A DNA stretch of 64,000 nucleotides from Aquimarina macrocephali JAMB N27 (GTDB taxonomy: Bacteria > Bacteroidota > Bacteroidia > Flavobacteriales > Flavobacteriaceae): positions 1-64,000 of the forward strand of contig NZ_JACA01000014.1 in the NCBI RefSeq assembly GCF_000520995.1. Direction: 5' to 3'. The translations under genes and the position numbers were made by a program. A model generated the notes under the pieces. It saw only the letters and a program-made list of their open reading frames with translations. It had not been told where the DNA came from and did not search any database. Each line of letters opens with the position of its first letter. Positions within the stretch are counted from its first letter, which is position 1. Shown here in pieces: positions 1 to 7,183 of this stretch.

Positions 1-370
1 AACGCTCACAACTTCTAGCTTCAATCAAAGCTGCATATAATAAGCGATGTACAAGCTGGGTTGTTCTACTTCCTCCTTTTGGGAAAAAAGTTATCAATTG
101 AATCACGTAGTCATCTTTTCGATCTCTACCCAGAATCCAACCCCGTTCAAGAATTTTATCATGAACCATTTTAAAATGACTCATTTCTTCTTTTACCAGT
201 TTTATCATCTCTTGCACTAATTCTGTGTATTCAGGAAAACTCACAATAAGTGATATTGCTGTAGAAGTAGCTTTTTGTTCGCAGTATGCATGATCTGTAA
301 GAATCTCTTCAATATTTTTTTCTACAATATTTACCCATCTTGGGTCTGTGGGAAGTTTTAAGCCTAACAT
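1..370 (-). CDS. MiaE-like tRNA hydroxylase paralogue, 3' end cut by window
   Basis: Translating the minus strand from the ATG at 370 gives MLGLKLPTDPRW followed by about 123 codons open to the window edge. It closely parallels the complete MiaE-like protein encoded at 10162-10743, with the same start (MLGLKL.TDPRW), EEILTDHA.CEQKA, EE..HF.MVH and EARSCER segments. The glutamates and the ExxH pattern are those of the ferritin-like diiron fold of MiaE, which hydroxylates the isoprenyl side chain of ms2i6A37 in tRNA. The product and diiron ligands are inferred from family resemblance. Having two MiaE-like genes within 10 kb is unusual, and their substrates may differ. The C-terminal third lies outside the window. 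Confidence 0.85.
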   Translation of the reverse strand, partial: MLGLKLPTDPRWVNIVEKNIEEILTDHAYCEQKATSTAISLIVSFPEYTELVQEMIKLVKEEMSHFKMVHDKILERGWILGRDRKDDYVIQLITFFPKGGSRTTQLVHRLLYAALIEARSCER

Positions 371-517
371 GGTTCCGGTAGTTTTTTATAATAATTACAA
401 ATTTATGAAGTAACTCATTATAGAACTAAGATTCGAAAGAAAATATTAATTTTTTCATTTTTACTTGTTCGAAGCAACCTTAAAGATTTTTATTCATCTT
501 ATTAAAAAATACATATT

Positions 518-946
518 ATGAATAAAAGTAGCCTGGTTGGTCTAATTGTAGTATTAGGATTCTTAGCTTGTAGTAGTGATGATGATAATAATAACCCAAG
601 TAGTTGTGATCAATTAACCGTAATTAGTTCAAAACAATATATTGATGAACCAAATCATGATTTGACGATAAACAGTTTGAAAATAAATGAAAATTGTTTG
701 AAAATCAGTTTTGGTTCCAGTGGATGCAGCGGGGATAGTTGGGAGTTGAAACTTATTGATTCTGAAGAAATTTTGGAAACCAACCCGCCACAAAGAAATT
801 TAAGATTGTCTCTAAAAAATGAAGAATTATGTAATGCATTTATTACTAAAGAAATATCATTTAATATTCTTGGGCTAAAAGTAGATGGTAACAGAGTATT
901 GCTTAATATAAAGAACTCAGACGATCAGATACTTTATGAGTATTAA
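518..946 (+). CDS. small lipoprotein of unknown function
   Basis: The 142-residue protein has a short hydrophobic signal ending in the lipobox LGFLAC (Cys18), followed by an acidic/Asn tail (SSDDDNNN) typical of surface-directed lipoproteins in Flavobacteriaceae. The mature part contains cysteines near residues 29, 59, 69 and 104 and no recognised domain. It is therefore predicted to be lipid-anchored in the outer membrane. It stands alone between a minus-strand miaE paralogue and the 3' end of dnaX. No function can be assigned. Confidence 0.8.
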   Translation: MNKSSLVGLIVVLGFLACSSDDDNNNPSSCDQLTVISSKQYIDEPNHDLTINSLKINENCLKISFGSSGCSGDSWELKLIDSEEILETNPPQRNLRLSLKNEELCNAFITKEISFNILGLKVDGNRVLLNIKNSDDQILYEY

Positions 947-979
947 GGAAAACTATAATAATTTGATGACAAGATCAAA

Positions 980-2791
980 TTAAATATCTAAATCAAAAGA
1001 GGAACGTAGCTTATCAATAAGAGGATTTTTTTCTCTTAATTTTTCATACTTATCCTGGGGGGTGAAGGCATACTTTTTAGAAGCCTCTTCGTTTACAGTA
1101 ATCTTCATTTCAATACTGTAATTTTTTAATTTTTTGAATAAAAATTGTAATAACCCGGATTGAGCAGCTTCCATATCAATTTTCATCGATTGATTAGGCA
1201 ACTCTAATGAGATAGAACCTTTGTCAAGGGTAGGGATATTCATGGCAAACATAGATCCAATAATACGCTCTCCTTTTTTATCTTGCATTTTACCATATTC
1301 TATCCAGCCTTCCTGCATTTGTGATTCTGTAAATTCCTCTTTTGGTAAATTTTCAGGATCAACTACCTGTTCTTCTTTACTTTCTTCATGTTCTTTTTTC
1401 CTCTTAATACTACTTAGTGATAATCCAGAAGTTTTACGTTCCTTATTTATTAAAACTGGTTTTTTCTCAATTACAACAGGAGCTTCAACGGTAATTGTAT
1501 CTTCAGAATCATCTTCTTGAATATGAGATTCTGTGTCTTTGTCTTGTGTAACCTCAGAAACTGGAGTAGTTGAAGGTTCTGGTTTTTCTTCTACTTGAGG
1601 AGGTGTGCTATTTTGTTTTTCAGTTTTTTCTAAAGCCTTTTCTTTTATTTCAGATGAAATTTTAACTGGCTTAATTCCCTTTTCCTTAAAATAAGAAGGA
1701 GGAATTATGAAGGGTTTGTCATTTTTTTTTTCTCCATCCACAAGGATAGAGGCAAGTTGCATTAGGCATAACTCAACCAGCAGTCTTTGATTGCGACTGG
1801 TTTTGTATTTTAGATCACAATCATTAGCAAGTTCAATACCTTTAATAAGAAAACCATGCGGAGCTTTTTGTGATTGCTCTAAATATTTAGCTTTTGTTTG
1901 CTGTCCTACTTCTAGAAGATTGATAGTAGCCTGATTTTTACATACTAATAAATCTCTAAAGTGCGATGCAAGACCAGATATAAAATGATGCCCATCAAAA
2001 CCTTGAGCAAGAATTTCGTTATATTCTATAAGGAGTTGTGGGATATTATTCTCAAGTATTAAATCGGTAGTTTTAAAATAAGTTTCATAATCTAATACAT
2101 TCAGGTTTTCGGTTACCGCCTGTCTGGTTAAATTTTTCCCACTGAAACTAACAACTCTATCAAAGATTGATAAAGCATCTCGCATTGCGCCATCTGCCTT
2201 TTGAGCGATAATTTGCAAAGCATCTTCATCTGCAGTAATTCCTTCCTGTAAAGCTACCTGCATTAAATGATTTTTAGCATCGGTTACTGTAATGCGTTTA
2301 AAATCAAATATTTGGCAACGCGATAAAATTGTTGGAATAATTTTATGCTTTTCTGTTGTTGCCAGAATAAAAATAGCATGTTTAGGAGGCTCCTCTAATG
2401 TCTTCAAAAAGGCATTAAAAGCTGCTTGAGAAAGCATATGAACCTCATCAATAATATATACTTTATATTTTCCTACTTGTGGTGGAATCCGTACCTGATC
2501 GATAAGGCTTCTAATATCATCTACAGAGTTGTTTGAAGCAGCATCGAGTTCAAAAATATTAAAGGCAAAATCTTCATCTGGATGCTCATTTCCATCCTGA
2601 TTAATTGTTTTTGCCAGAATCCTGGCACACGAAGTTTTTCCTACTCCTCTTGGACCAGTAAATAATAATGCTTGTGCAAGATGATTGTTTTCTATAGCAT
2701 TAAGCAGCGTATTAGTAATTGCCTGTTGCCCTACAACATCCTTAAATGTCTGGGGTCTGTATTTACGTGCTGATACTATAAAATGCTCCAT
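980..2791 (-). CDS. dnaX: DNA polymerase III subunit gamma/tau
   Basis: This is the clamp-loader ATPase subunit that loads the sliding clamp and organises the replisome in the cytoplasm. The 603 residues start MEHFIVSARKYRPQTF, the normal family start. Walker A is GPRGVGKTS (residues 46-54), followed by a Walker B/DExx stretch (IIDEVHML), sensor 1 (ATTEKH) and the SRC arginine-finger motif (LSRCQIFDF). Residues of about 370-490 form a charged E/K/P-rich linker, followed by a C-terminal tau-like domain. The cysteines of the zinc module found in E. coli DnaX between Walker A and ELDAASN are absent, which I believe is usual in Flavobacteriia. No slippery frameshift site for a short gamma form was evident to me. 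A -7 element lies five bases upstream of the ATG. Confidence 0.97.
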   Translation of the reverse strand: MEHFIVSARKYRPQTFKDVVGQQAITNTLLNAIENNHLAQALLFTGPRGVGKTSCARILAKTINQDGNEHPDEDFAFNIFELDAASNNSVDDIRSLIDQVRIPPQVGKYKVYIIDEVHMLSQAAFNAFLKTLEEPPKHAIFILATTEKHKIIPTILSRCQIFDFKRITVTDAKNHLMQVALQEGITADEDALQIIAQKADGAMRDALSIFDRVVSFSGKNLTRQAVTENLNVLDYETYFKTTDLILENNIPQLLIEYNEILAQGFDGHHFISGLASHFRDLLVCKNQATINLLEVGQQTKAKYLEQSQKAPHGFLIKGIELANDCDLKYKTSRNQRLLVELCLMQLASILVDGEKKNDKPFIIPPSYFKEKGIKPVKISSEIKEKALEKTEKQNSTPPQVEEKPEPSTTPVSEVTQDKDTESHIQEDDSEDTITVEAPVVIEKKPVLINKERKTSGLSLSSIKRKKEHEESKEEQVVDPENLPKEEFTESQMQEGWIEYGKMQDKKGERIIGSMFAMNIPTLDKGSISLELPNQSMKIDMEAAQSGLLQFLFKKLKNYSIEMKITVNEEASKKYAFTPQDKYEKLREKNPLIDKLRSSFDLDI

Positions 2792-2796
2792 CGTTA

Positions 2797-2804
2797 CAAA
2801 GTTA
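2797..2804 (-). promoter_or_regulatory. dnaX -7 promoter element
   Basis: On the minus strand the sequence reads TAACTTTG, an exact match to the Bacteroidota TAnnTTTG -7 consensus. It ends only five bases before the dnaX ATG at 2791, so the mRNA would have almost no leader. I saw no clear -33 TTG at the expected spacing. Confidence 0.5.
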
Positions 2805-2878
2805 AAAATTGCTTACAAAAAATAAATTATAGCTATCGGTTTTTATCTTTAGTTATTAACACCCAAAAAATAATTCTG

Positions 2879-2903
2879 AATTCTGAATTCTAAGTTCAGA
2901 ATT
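2879..2903. repeat. 9-bp inverted repeat in rnpB promoter region
   Basis: AATTCTGAA (2879-2887) and TTCAGAATT (2895-2903) are perfect inverted copies around a 7-base spacer. The repeat sits directly upstream of the rnpB -7 element and downstream of the divergent dnaX start. It could be an operator or part of a promoter spacer. It is too far from any 3' end to be a terminator for either neighbour. Confidence 0.5.
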
Positions 2904-2907
2904 ATAA

Positions 2908-2915
2908 TACTTTTG
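2908..2915 (+). promoter_or_regulatory. rnpB -7 promoter element
   Basis: TACTTTTG matches TAnnTTTG exactly and lies four bases before the first base of the terminal P1 helix of RNase P RNA, the spacing expected for transcription starting at the mature RNA end. Confidence 0.6.
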
Positions 2916-2918
2916 CAC

Positions 2919-3223
2919 AAAGCAGATCACCTTATCGCTCCTGGTTATTCGGGAGAGGAAAGTCCGGACACCATAGCACAGTATAGCGGGTAACGCCCGT
3001 CCGTCGTAAGGCGAGGACAAGTGCAGCAGAAAGTATGTACAGGTAATGCTGTAGTGAAACCAGGTAAACTCTATGCGGTGCAACGCCATGTAAACCAGCT
3101 TTTGAGGGTTGTGCGCCCAATGTTGGAGGGTAGGCGGTTTGAACTGATAAGTAATTATCAGTCTAGATAAATGATAAGGATCCTGATGTATCGGGAAACA
3201 GAATCCGGCTTATGATCTGCTTT
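2919..3223 (+). ncRNA. rnpB: RNase P RNA (class A-type), catalytic RNA
   Basis: This is the catalytic RNA of RNase P, which matures tRNA 5' ends. The universally conserved core segments are visible: GAGGAAAGTCCGGACACC near 2954-2971 and ACAGAATCCGGCTTA near 3199-3213. The ends pair perfectly as P1: AAAGCAGATC (2919-2928) with GATCTGCTTT (3214-3223). A T8 run at 3221-3228 begins in the 3' strand of P1, so P1 plus the T-run can act as the terminator. The length of about 305 nt is in the normal range. Short open frames antisense to it are incidental. Confidence 0.96.
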
Positions 3224-3257
3224 TTTTTACAACTCTTTTAACAATACCCAATATCAA

Positions 3258-3285
3258 TTTTCTTGTACCTTGTACGACAAGAAAA
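3258..3285. repeat. inverted repeat just upstream of bshA
   Basis: TTTTCTTGT (3258-3266) and ACAAGAAAA (3277-3285) are perfect inverted copies around GTAC-rich sequence. The repeat ends ten bases before the bshA ATG. It could be an operator, a 5' UTR hairpin or a second hairpin after rnpB. The position favours control of bshA, but nothing in the sequence proves it. Confidence 0.45.
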
Positions 3286-3294
3286 ATTATTTGA

Positions 3295-4422
3295 ATGAAA
3301 ATTGCTATAGTCTGTTATCCTACCTTTGGAGGTAGTGGGGTGGTGGCCACAGAATTAGGAATTGCTTTGGCAAAACTAAACCACGAAGTACATTTTATTA
3401 CCTACAAACAACCTGTTAGGCTCAATCTGTTAAATCCGAATATTCATTTTCATGAAGTAAACGTACCTACATATCCTCTTTTTCATTATCAACCATATGA
3501 ATTGGCATTGTCTAGTAAATTAGTTGATACGATTAAAAAGTATAAAATAGACGTACTTCATGTTCATTATGCTATTCCGCATGCATATGCTGGATATATG
3601 GCAAAAAAAATGCTTGAAGAAGAAGGAATTTATGTACCTATGGTGACTACATTGCATGGGACAGATATTACCTTAGTAGGAAACCATCCTTTTTATAAAC
3701 CTGCAGTAACATTTAGTATCAATAAAAGTGATATTGTTACTTCTGTGTCTCAAAGCCTTAAAGACGACACATTACGTTTATTTGATATCAAAAACGATAT
3801 AGAGGTCGTTCCTAATTTTATTGATGCAAGTCAAAGAAAAACCAGTTTTACAGATTGTCAACGAGAACTTATGGCAACTCCAGAAGAGCGTATTGTTACT
3901 CATATTAGTAATTTTAGAGCTGTAAAACGTATTACAGATGTTGTAGATATTTTTTATAATATTCAGAAAAAGATGCCTGCAAAATTATTGATGGTTGGAG
4001 AAGGCCCAGAACGTAAACCAGCTGAGCAAAGATGTAAAGAACTTGGTATAAAAGATAAAGTGGTGTTCTTCGGTAATAGTAATGAAATAGATAAGATATT
4101 GTGTTTTTCTGATCTGTTTTTACTTCCATCAGAACGAGAAAGTTTTGGTTTAGCTGCATTAGAAGCGATGGTAAATAAGGTACCTGTAATATCAAGTAAT
4201 GCAGGAGGAATCCCAGAAGTTAATACTCATGGTGTTTCTGGATATATGAGTGATGTAGGAGATGTAAAAGGTATGTCAGAAAATTCAATTAGAATTCTGG
4301 AAAATGATAGCAGATTAGAAGTCTTTAAAGAAAATGCATATAAAGAAGCAATGAAATTTGATATTAGTAGTATTATTCCTCTATATCTCAAAATGTATGA
4401 GAGTGCTTTGGCTGCAGTATAA
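3295..4422 (+). CDS. bshA: N-acetyl-alpha-D-glucosaminyl L-malate synthase (bacillithiol biosynthesis)
   Basis: BshA transfers GlcNAc from UDP-GlcNAc to L-malate, the first step of bacillithiol synthesis. The 375 residues are full length for the family and start MKIAIVCYPTFGGSG. The N-terminal Gly-rich loop GGSGVVATELG (about 11-21), HVHYAIPHA and the GT4 donor-site signature ERESFGLAALEAM in the last third are typical of BshA rather than of general GT4 enzymes. Bacillithiol is the usual low-molecular-weight thiol in many Bacteroidota. The gene is monocistronic between rnpB and a strong hairpin terminator. Confidence 0.93.
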   Translation: MKIAIVCYPTFGGSGVVATELGIALAKLNHEVHFITYKQPVRLNLLNPNIHFHEVNVPTYPLFHYQPYELALSSKLVDTIKKYKIDVLHVHYAIPHAYAGYMAKKMLEEEGIYVPMVTTLHGTDITLVGNHPFYKPAVTFSINKSDIVTSVSQSLKDDTLRLFDIKNDIEVVPNFIDASQRKTSFTDCQRELMATPEERIVTHISNFRAVKRITDVVDIFYNIQKKMPAKLLMVGEGPERKPAEQRCKELGIKDKVVFFGNSNEIDKILCFSDLFLLPSERESFGLAALEAMVNKVPVISSNAGGIPEVNTHGVSGYMSDVGDVKGMSENSIRILENDSRLEVFKENAYKEAMKFDISSIIPLYLKMYESALAAV

Positions 4423-4442
4423 TATCATTTATTTATAAAATT

Positions 4443-4479
4443 AAAAACACCGTTATCATGTACATGACAACGGTGTTTT
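4443..4479. terminator. bidirectional terminator between bshA and barrel gene
   Basis: AAAACACCGTT (4444-4454) pairs with AACGGTGTTTT (4469-4479), and an inner TCATG/CATGA helix extends the stem. The A-run and T-run on the two sides make it usable by convergent transcripts from both strands. Confidence 0.85.
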
Positions 4480-4506
4480 AGTTATTACTTTATTATAATG
4501 GTATGT

Positions 4507-5046
4507 CTAAAATGTATATCTGGCAGAAATACCAACATTTACTCCTGTATTGTCTACATCTCTAAATCCATTTGATTGATCTATATCATGAATATCAAAT
4601 GTTGGACGAATACTAAATGCTACCTGAAGTGGAAAATCAAAACGATAGTCAACTCCAAAATCTGCTCCTATGTAAGGAAAAAATTCAGCATCTCTATCTA
4701 CATCACCAATAATTACACCAAGGTATCGGGTTTTAAAATCTATATACCCTGCACCTACACCTGGACCAGCAAACCAATTTAGTTTATCCCAGATATTATA
4801 TGTCCAATGAAAAAATACTCCACCACGATACGTAGAGATGAAAGAATTTGTTTTAAAACCTAAATTAGCGTCAATTCTGTTGTGTTCACTTATTATTTGT
4901 CGTTGATATGTAATTTCGGGACCAAACCCTTCATCTCCAACAACTCCATCTGATAACCGAATTCCTATAGCATTTTCAGGAATATCTTGTGCCTGCAGTT
5001 GTGAAGCCGAAATAATGATTGATAGTACAAAAAAAAGTTTTTTCAT
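4507..5046 (-). CDS. outer-membrane beta-barrel protein
   Basis: The 179-residue protein has an N-terminal signal peptide (cleavage probably after LQAQ) and alternating hydrophobic strands ending in an aromatic residue (ISARYTF), as in small outer-membrane barrels. Its pattern GIRLS.G, an NIWDKLNWFAGPG-type strand pair, IGADFGV.Y.FDFPL and a terminal G.SARY is shared with the next minus-strand gene at 5140-5634. The two are clearly tandem paralogues. The function, whether pore or structural, is unknown. Confidence 0.8.
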   Translation of the reverse strand: MKKLFFVLSIIISASQLQAQDIPENAIGIRLSDGVVGDEGFGPEITYQRQIISEHNRIDANLGFKTNSFISTYRGGVFFHWTYNIWDKLNWFAGPGVGAGYIDFKTRYLGVIIGDVDRDAEFFPYIGADFGVDYRFDFPLQVAFSIRPTFDIHDIDQSNGFRDVDNTGVNVGISARYTF

Positions 5047-5139
5047 GATTTTAATTTTTAAAAATTTTAATTGATTATAATAATAGAAATGGTTAGCGTG
5101 TTTTAAAGTCTTGTGTGTAAAACTAGTGTATTAAAAGTG

Positions 5140-5634
5140 TTAATCAAATTTGTATCTGGCGCTTAAGCCAAAATTAAAGATGATATCATCATTAGTATAA
5201 CTATCGAAGTATATCTCTGGTCTGAAGTCCAGTGAGATTAATAGTGGGAAATCAAAATTATATTCAATACCTACATCTCCTGTTACAAAACCAAAGATGG
5301 TTAAATCATCATCACGTACAATATTAGAGTCAAAATCAACTAATCCACCTCCAATTCCTGGCCCAACATACCAATTTAGACCTCCGTCAATATTAAAAAC
5401 CCATTGGTATATCCCTGTTAGCTTTAGAGCATTGTAGTTTCTTTTGCCTTGCGCTCCAAGTCCTAATTCTATTCGTGTTTTAGAACTTAAAGCATTTTGA
5501 TATGAAGCTTCGGCCCAAAAACCGTCTCCTTCGCTAATACGTAAACCAATAGTATGTTTAGAAATTTCCTGAGACTGTATATTATAAATACAAAGAAATA
5601 GAAAGGGAATTATAAAAAATATATACTTCGTCAT
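5140..5634 (-). CDS. outer-membrane beta-barrel protein, paralogue of neighbour
   Basis: The 164-residue protein has a signal peptide (cleavage near NIQSQ) and barrel strands matching the protein at 4507-5046: GLRISEG, GLNWYVGPGIGGG, VGIEYNFDFPL and a C-terminal GLSARYKFD. Substrate or role is unknown. About 90 bases separate it from its paralogue downstream on the same strand, so the two may be co-transcribed and end at the 4443-4479 hairpin. Confidence 0.8.
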   Translation of the reverse strand: MTKYIFFIIPFLFLCIYNIQSQEISKHTIGLRISEGDGFWAEASYQNALSSKTRIELGLGAQGKRNYNALKLTGIYQWVFNIDGGLNWYVGPGIGGGLVDFDSNIVRDDDLTIFGFVTGDVGIEYNFDFPLLISLDFRPEIYFDSYTNDDIIFNFGLSARYKFD

Positions 5635-5724
5635 AATCGTAAATAGTAATTTCCTATTCCCGACTATAACGTCATAAATCTTCTATTCTGTAAGGATAAA
5701 TCTTAAATCTTTGTTAAGATTAAA

Positions 5725-6537
5725 TTAACTACTTTGTAACTGCATGTCGGTGCTCTCAAAAATCTTATCTGCAGAATCAGCTATAAATCCATTAAAAATA
5801 ACATCTTGATTATTTTTGTAACGGTATGAAAATTCATAATAGCATGATGTGATTTCTTTAACGTTTTCTTCGAATTCTACCTTGACCACATCAGCCAAAA
5901 TACTGGATTGCTCTAGTAATTGGGATGGAGAGCCTTTTATTTCACCTCCAGAAGTATTCATTTTGAAACCATTCTCTTTTAAAAATTCATTAACTTGAGA
6001 TAAATCTTTAAACGATTGAAGCTTATTAACATCTACTGTGAAGTGATTAGAGCAAAAGCCATTAACATATACCCAGGCTGCATATTCTGATGTAGAAAGG
6101 AGTGTTTTGTATATCTCAAAGGATGGTTTGGCCCAAATCCTGCCTTTTAGAATAAGATCTTCTTGTTGTAAAATCTTATGATCTGTTTGATTTATGGTGT
6201 TTTGGATTATGTTATTTAATTCTACAGAAAACTCTTCGAGAAGTAATTCGCTAATAAAGATTTTTGGAGCGTTAAGATTACTCTTGTGCTCAAAATGTTT
6301 TGCGTATAATTTTTTGGCCTTAAAATGATATTCTCCTTTGGGTTCATAACCCATTGCAATAAAGGGTTTTGCCAGAACATCGATACTTACTCTAGGATCA
6401 TTAAAAGTACGTATTGCAATATGATCATTAAAAACAGTATTACCTTCTGCTTCAAACAAAGATTTAATTTTTTGTGCAGAAGGAGTTTTTGCAGTGTATT
6501 GTTTCCAAAGTTCTTCAAAAAAATGAGTCAAATTCAT
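5725..6537 (-). CDS. DUF1338 2-oxoadipate dioxygenase/decarboxylase-like enzyme
   Basis: The 270-residue protein, started at the ATG at 6537 (MNLTHFFEELW), belongs to the DUF1338 family. Its characterised member HglS of Pseudomonas putida uses iron and oxygen to turn 2-oxoadipate into D-2-hydroxyglutarate. His39 and Arg43 in NDHIAIRTF, His165 in CSNHFTVD and Glu235 in CYYEFSYRY match the expected metal/substrate residues in order and approximate spacing. An in-frame start 26 codons upstream adds a peptide without family character, so I rejected it. It is divergent from an Lrp regulator and a YdiJ-like dehydrogenase, the enzyme type that would take its product onward. It is shorter than the proteobacterial enzyme of about 460 residues. 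Confidence 0.85.
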   Translation of the reverse strand: MNLTHFFEELWKQYTAKTPSAQKIKSLFEAEGNTVFNDHIAIRTFNDPRVSIDVLAKPFIAMGYEPKGEYHFKAKKLYAKHFEHKSNLNAPKIFISELLLEEFSVELNNIIQNTINQTDHKILQQEDLILKGRIWAKPSFEIYKTLLSTSEYAAWVYVNGFCSNHFTVDVNKLQSFKDLSQVNEFLKENGFKMNTSGGEIKGSPSQLLEQSSILADVVKVEFEENVKEITSCYYEFSYRYKNNQDVIFNGFIADSADKIFESTDMQLQSS

Positions 6538-6700
6538 TTTAATTATGTTTTTATTTGATACAAAATTATTATTTTTGACTATTATTGCGTGTATATATAT
6601 TGGTTTTAGTTCCAATTATATAGATTTTGTGTCAAATTGAAGATAATGTTTTGTTTTTATTATCAATTTTGACTGTGGATGTTTTAAATTTTTTATTGGT

Positions 6701-7183
6701 ATGAATCATTTTGATTATATAGATCAGCAGATATTATTACAGATACGCGAAGATGCAAGGAAGCCTTTTTCTCAAATAGCAGAGAATTTAAAAATTTCTA
6801 ATTCTTTGGTACATCAGAGAATTAAAAAACTTAAGAAACGTGGTGTAATAAAGAAAGCCGAGTTTGTAGTAGATGAGAAACAAATTGGTTTTAAAACGAA
6901 GTCTTATGTTGGTATTCGTTTAAGAGAGGCTAGATATGCAAAAGAAGTAGTTGATGGTTTAAAAGAAATTCCGGAAATATTAGAATGTAATTATGTTTCA
7001 GGACATTATGCTATTTTCATTCTTATTTTTGCATTTGATAATCATCATTTGCGTAAGATTCTGTATGAAAAAGTACATCAGATCGATGGAGTCGCAGGAA
7101 CGGATAGTTTTATTTGTTTTGATACTAATTTCAGGAGACAGGTATCTTTAAATTCTTTAGGAAAGAATATTTCATATGATTGA
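6701..7183 (+). CDS. Lrp/AsnC family transcriptional regulator
   Basis: The 160-residue protein has an N-terminal winged helix-turn-helix (IDQQILLQIREDARKPFSQIA, then KISNSLVHQRIKKL) and a C-terminal RAM ligand-binding domain (about 70-145). Lrp/AsnC proteins sense amino acids. Its stop overlaps the start of the YdiJ-like gene by eight bases, so the two are translationally coupled, and it is divergent from the DUF1338 gene. This context suggests it controls both catabolic genes in response to lysine or a lysine-derived compound. The effector is inferred, not shown. Confidence 0.92.
   Translation: MNHFDYIDQQILLQIREDARKPFSQIAENLKISNSLVHQRIKKLKKRGVIKKAEFVVDEKQIGFKTKSYVGIRLREARYAKEVVDGLKEIPEILECNYVSGHYAIFILIFAFDNHHLRKILYEKVHQIDGVAGTDSFICFDTNFRRQVSLNSLGKNISYD

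Noticed and set aside
980..2791. Loss of DnaX zinc cysteines as a novelty
   Set aside because: I believe this is usual in Flavobacteriia, so it is not a special property of this genome.
2856..3120. Open reading frames antisense to 2856-3120
   Set aside because: They lie within the RNase P RNA gene, have no family character and are explained by the rnpB sequence.
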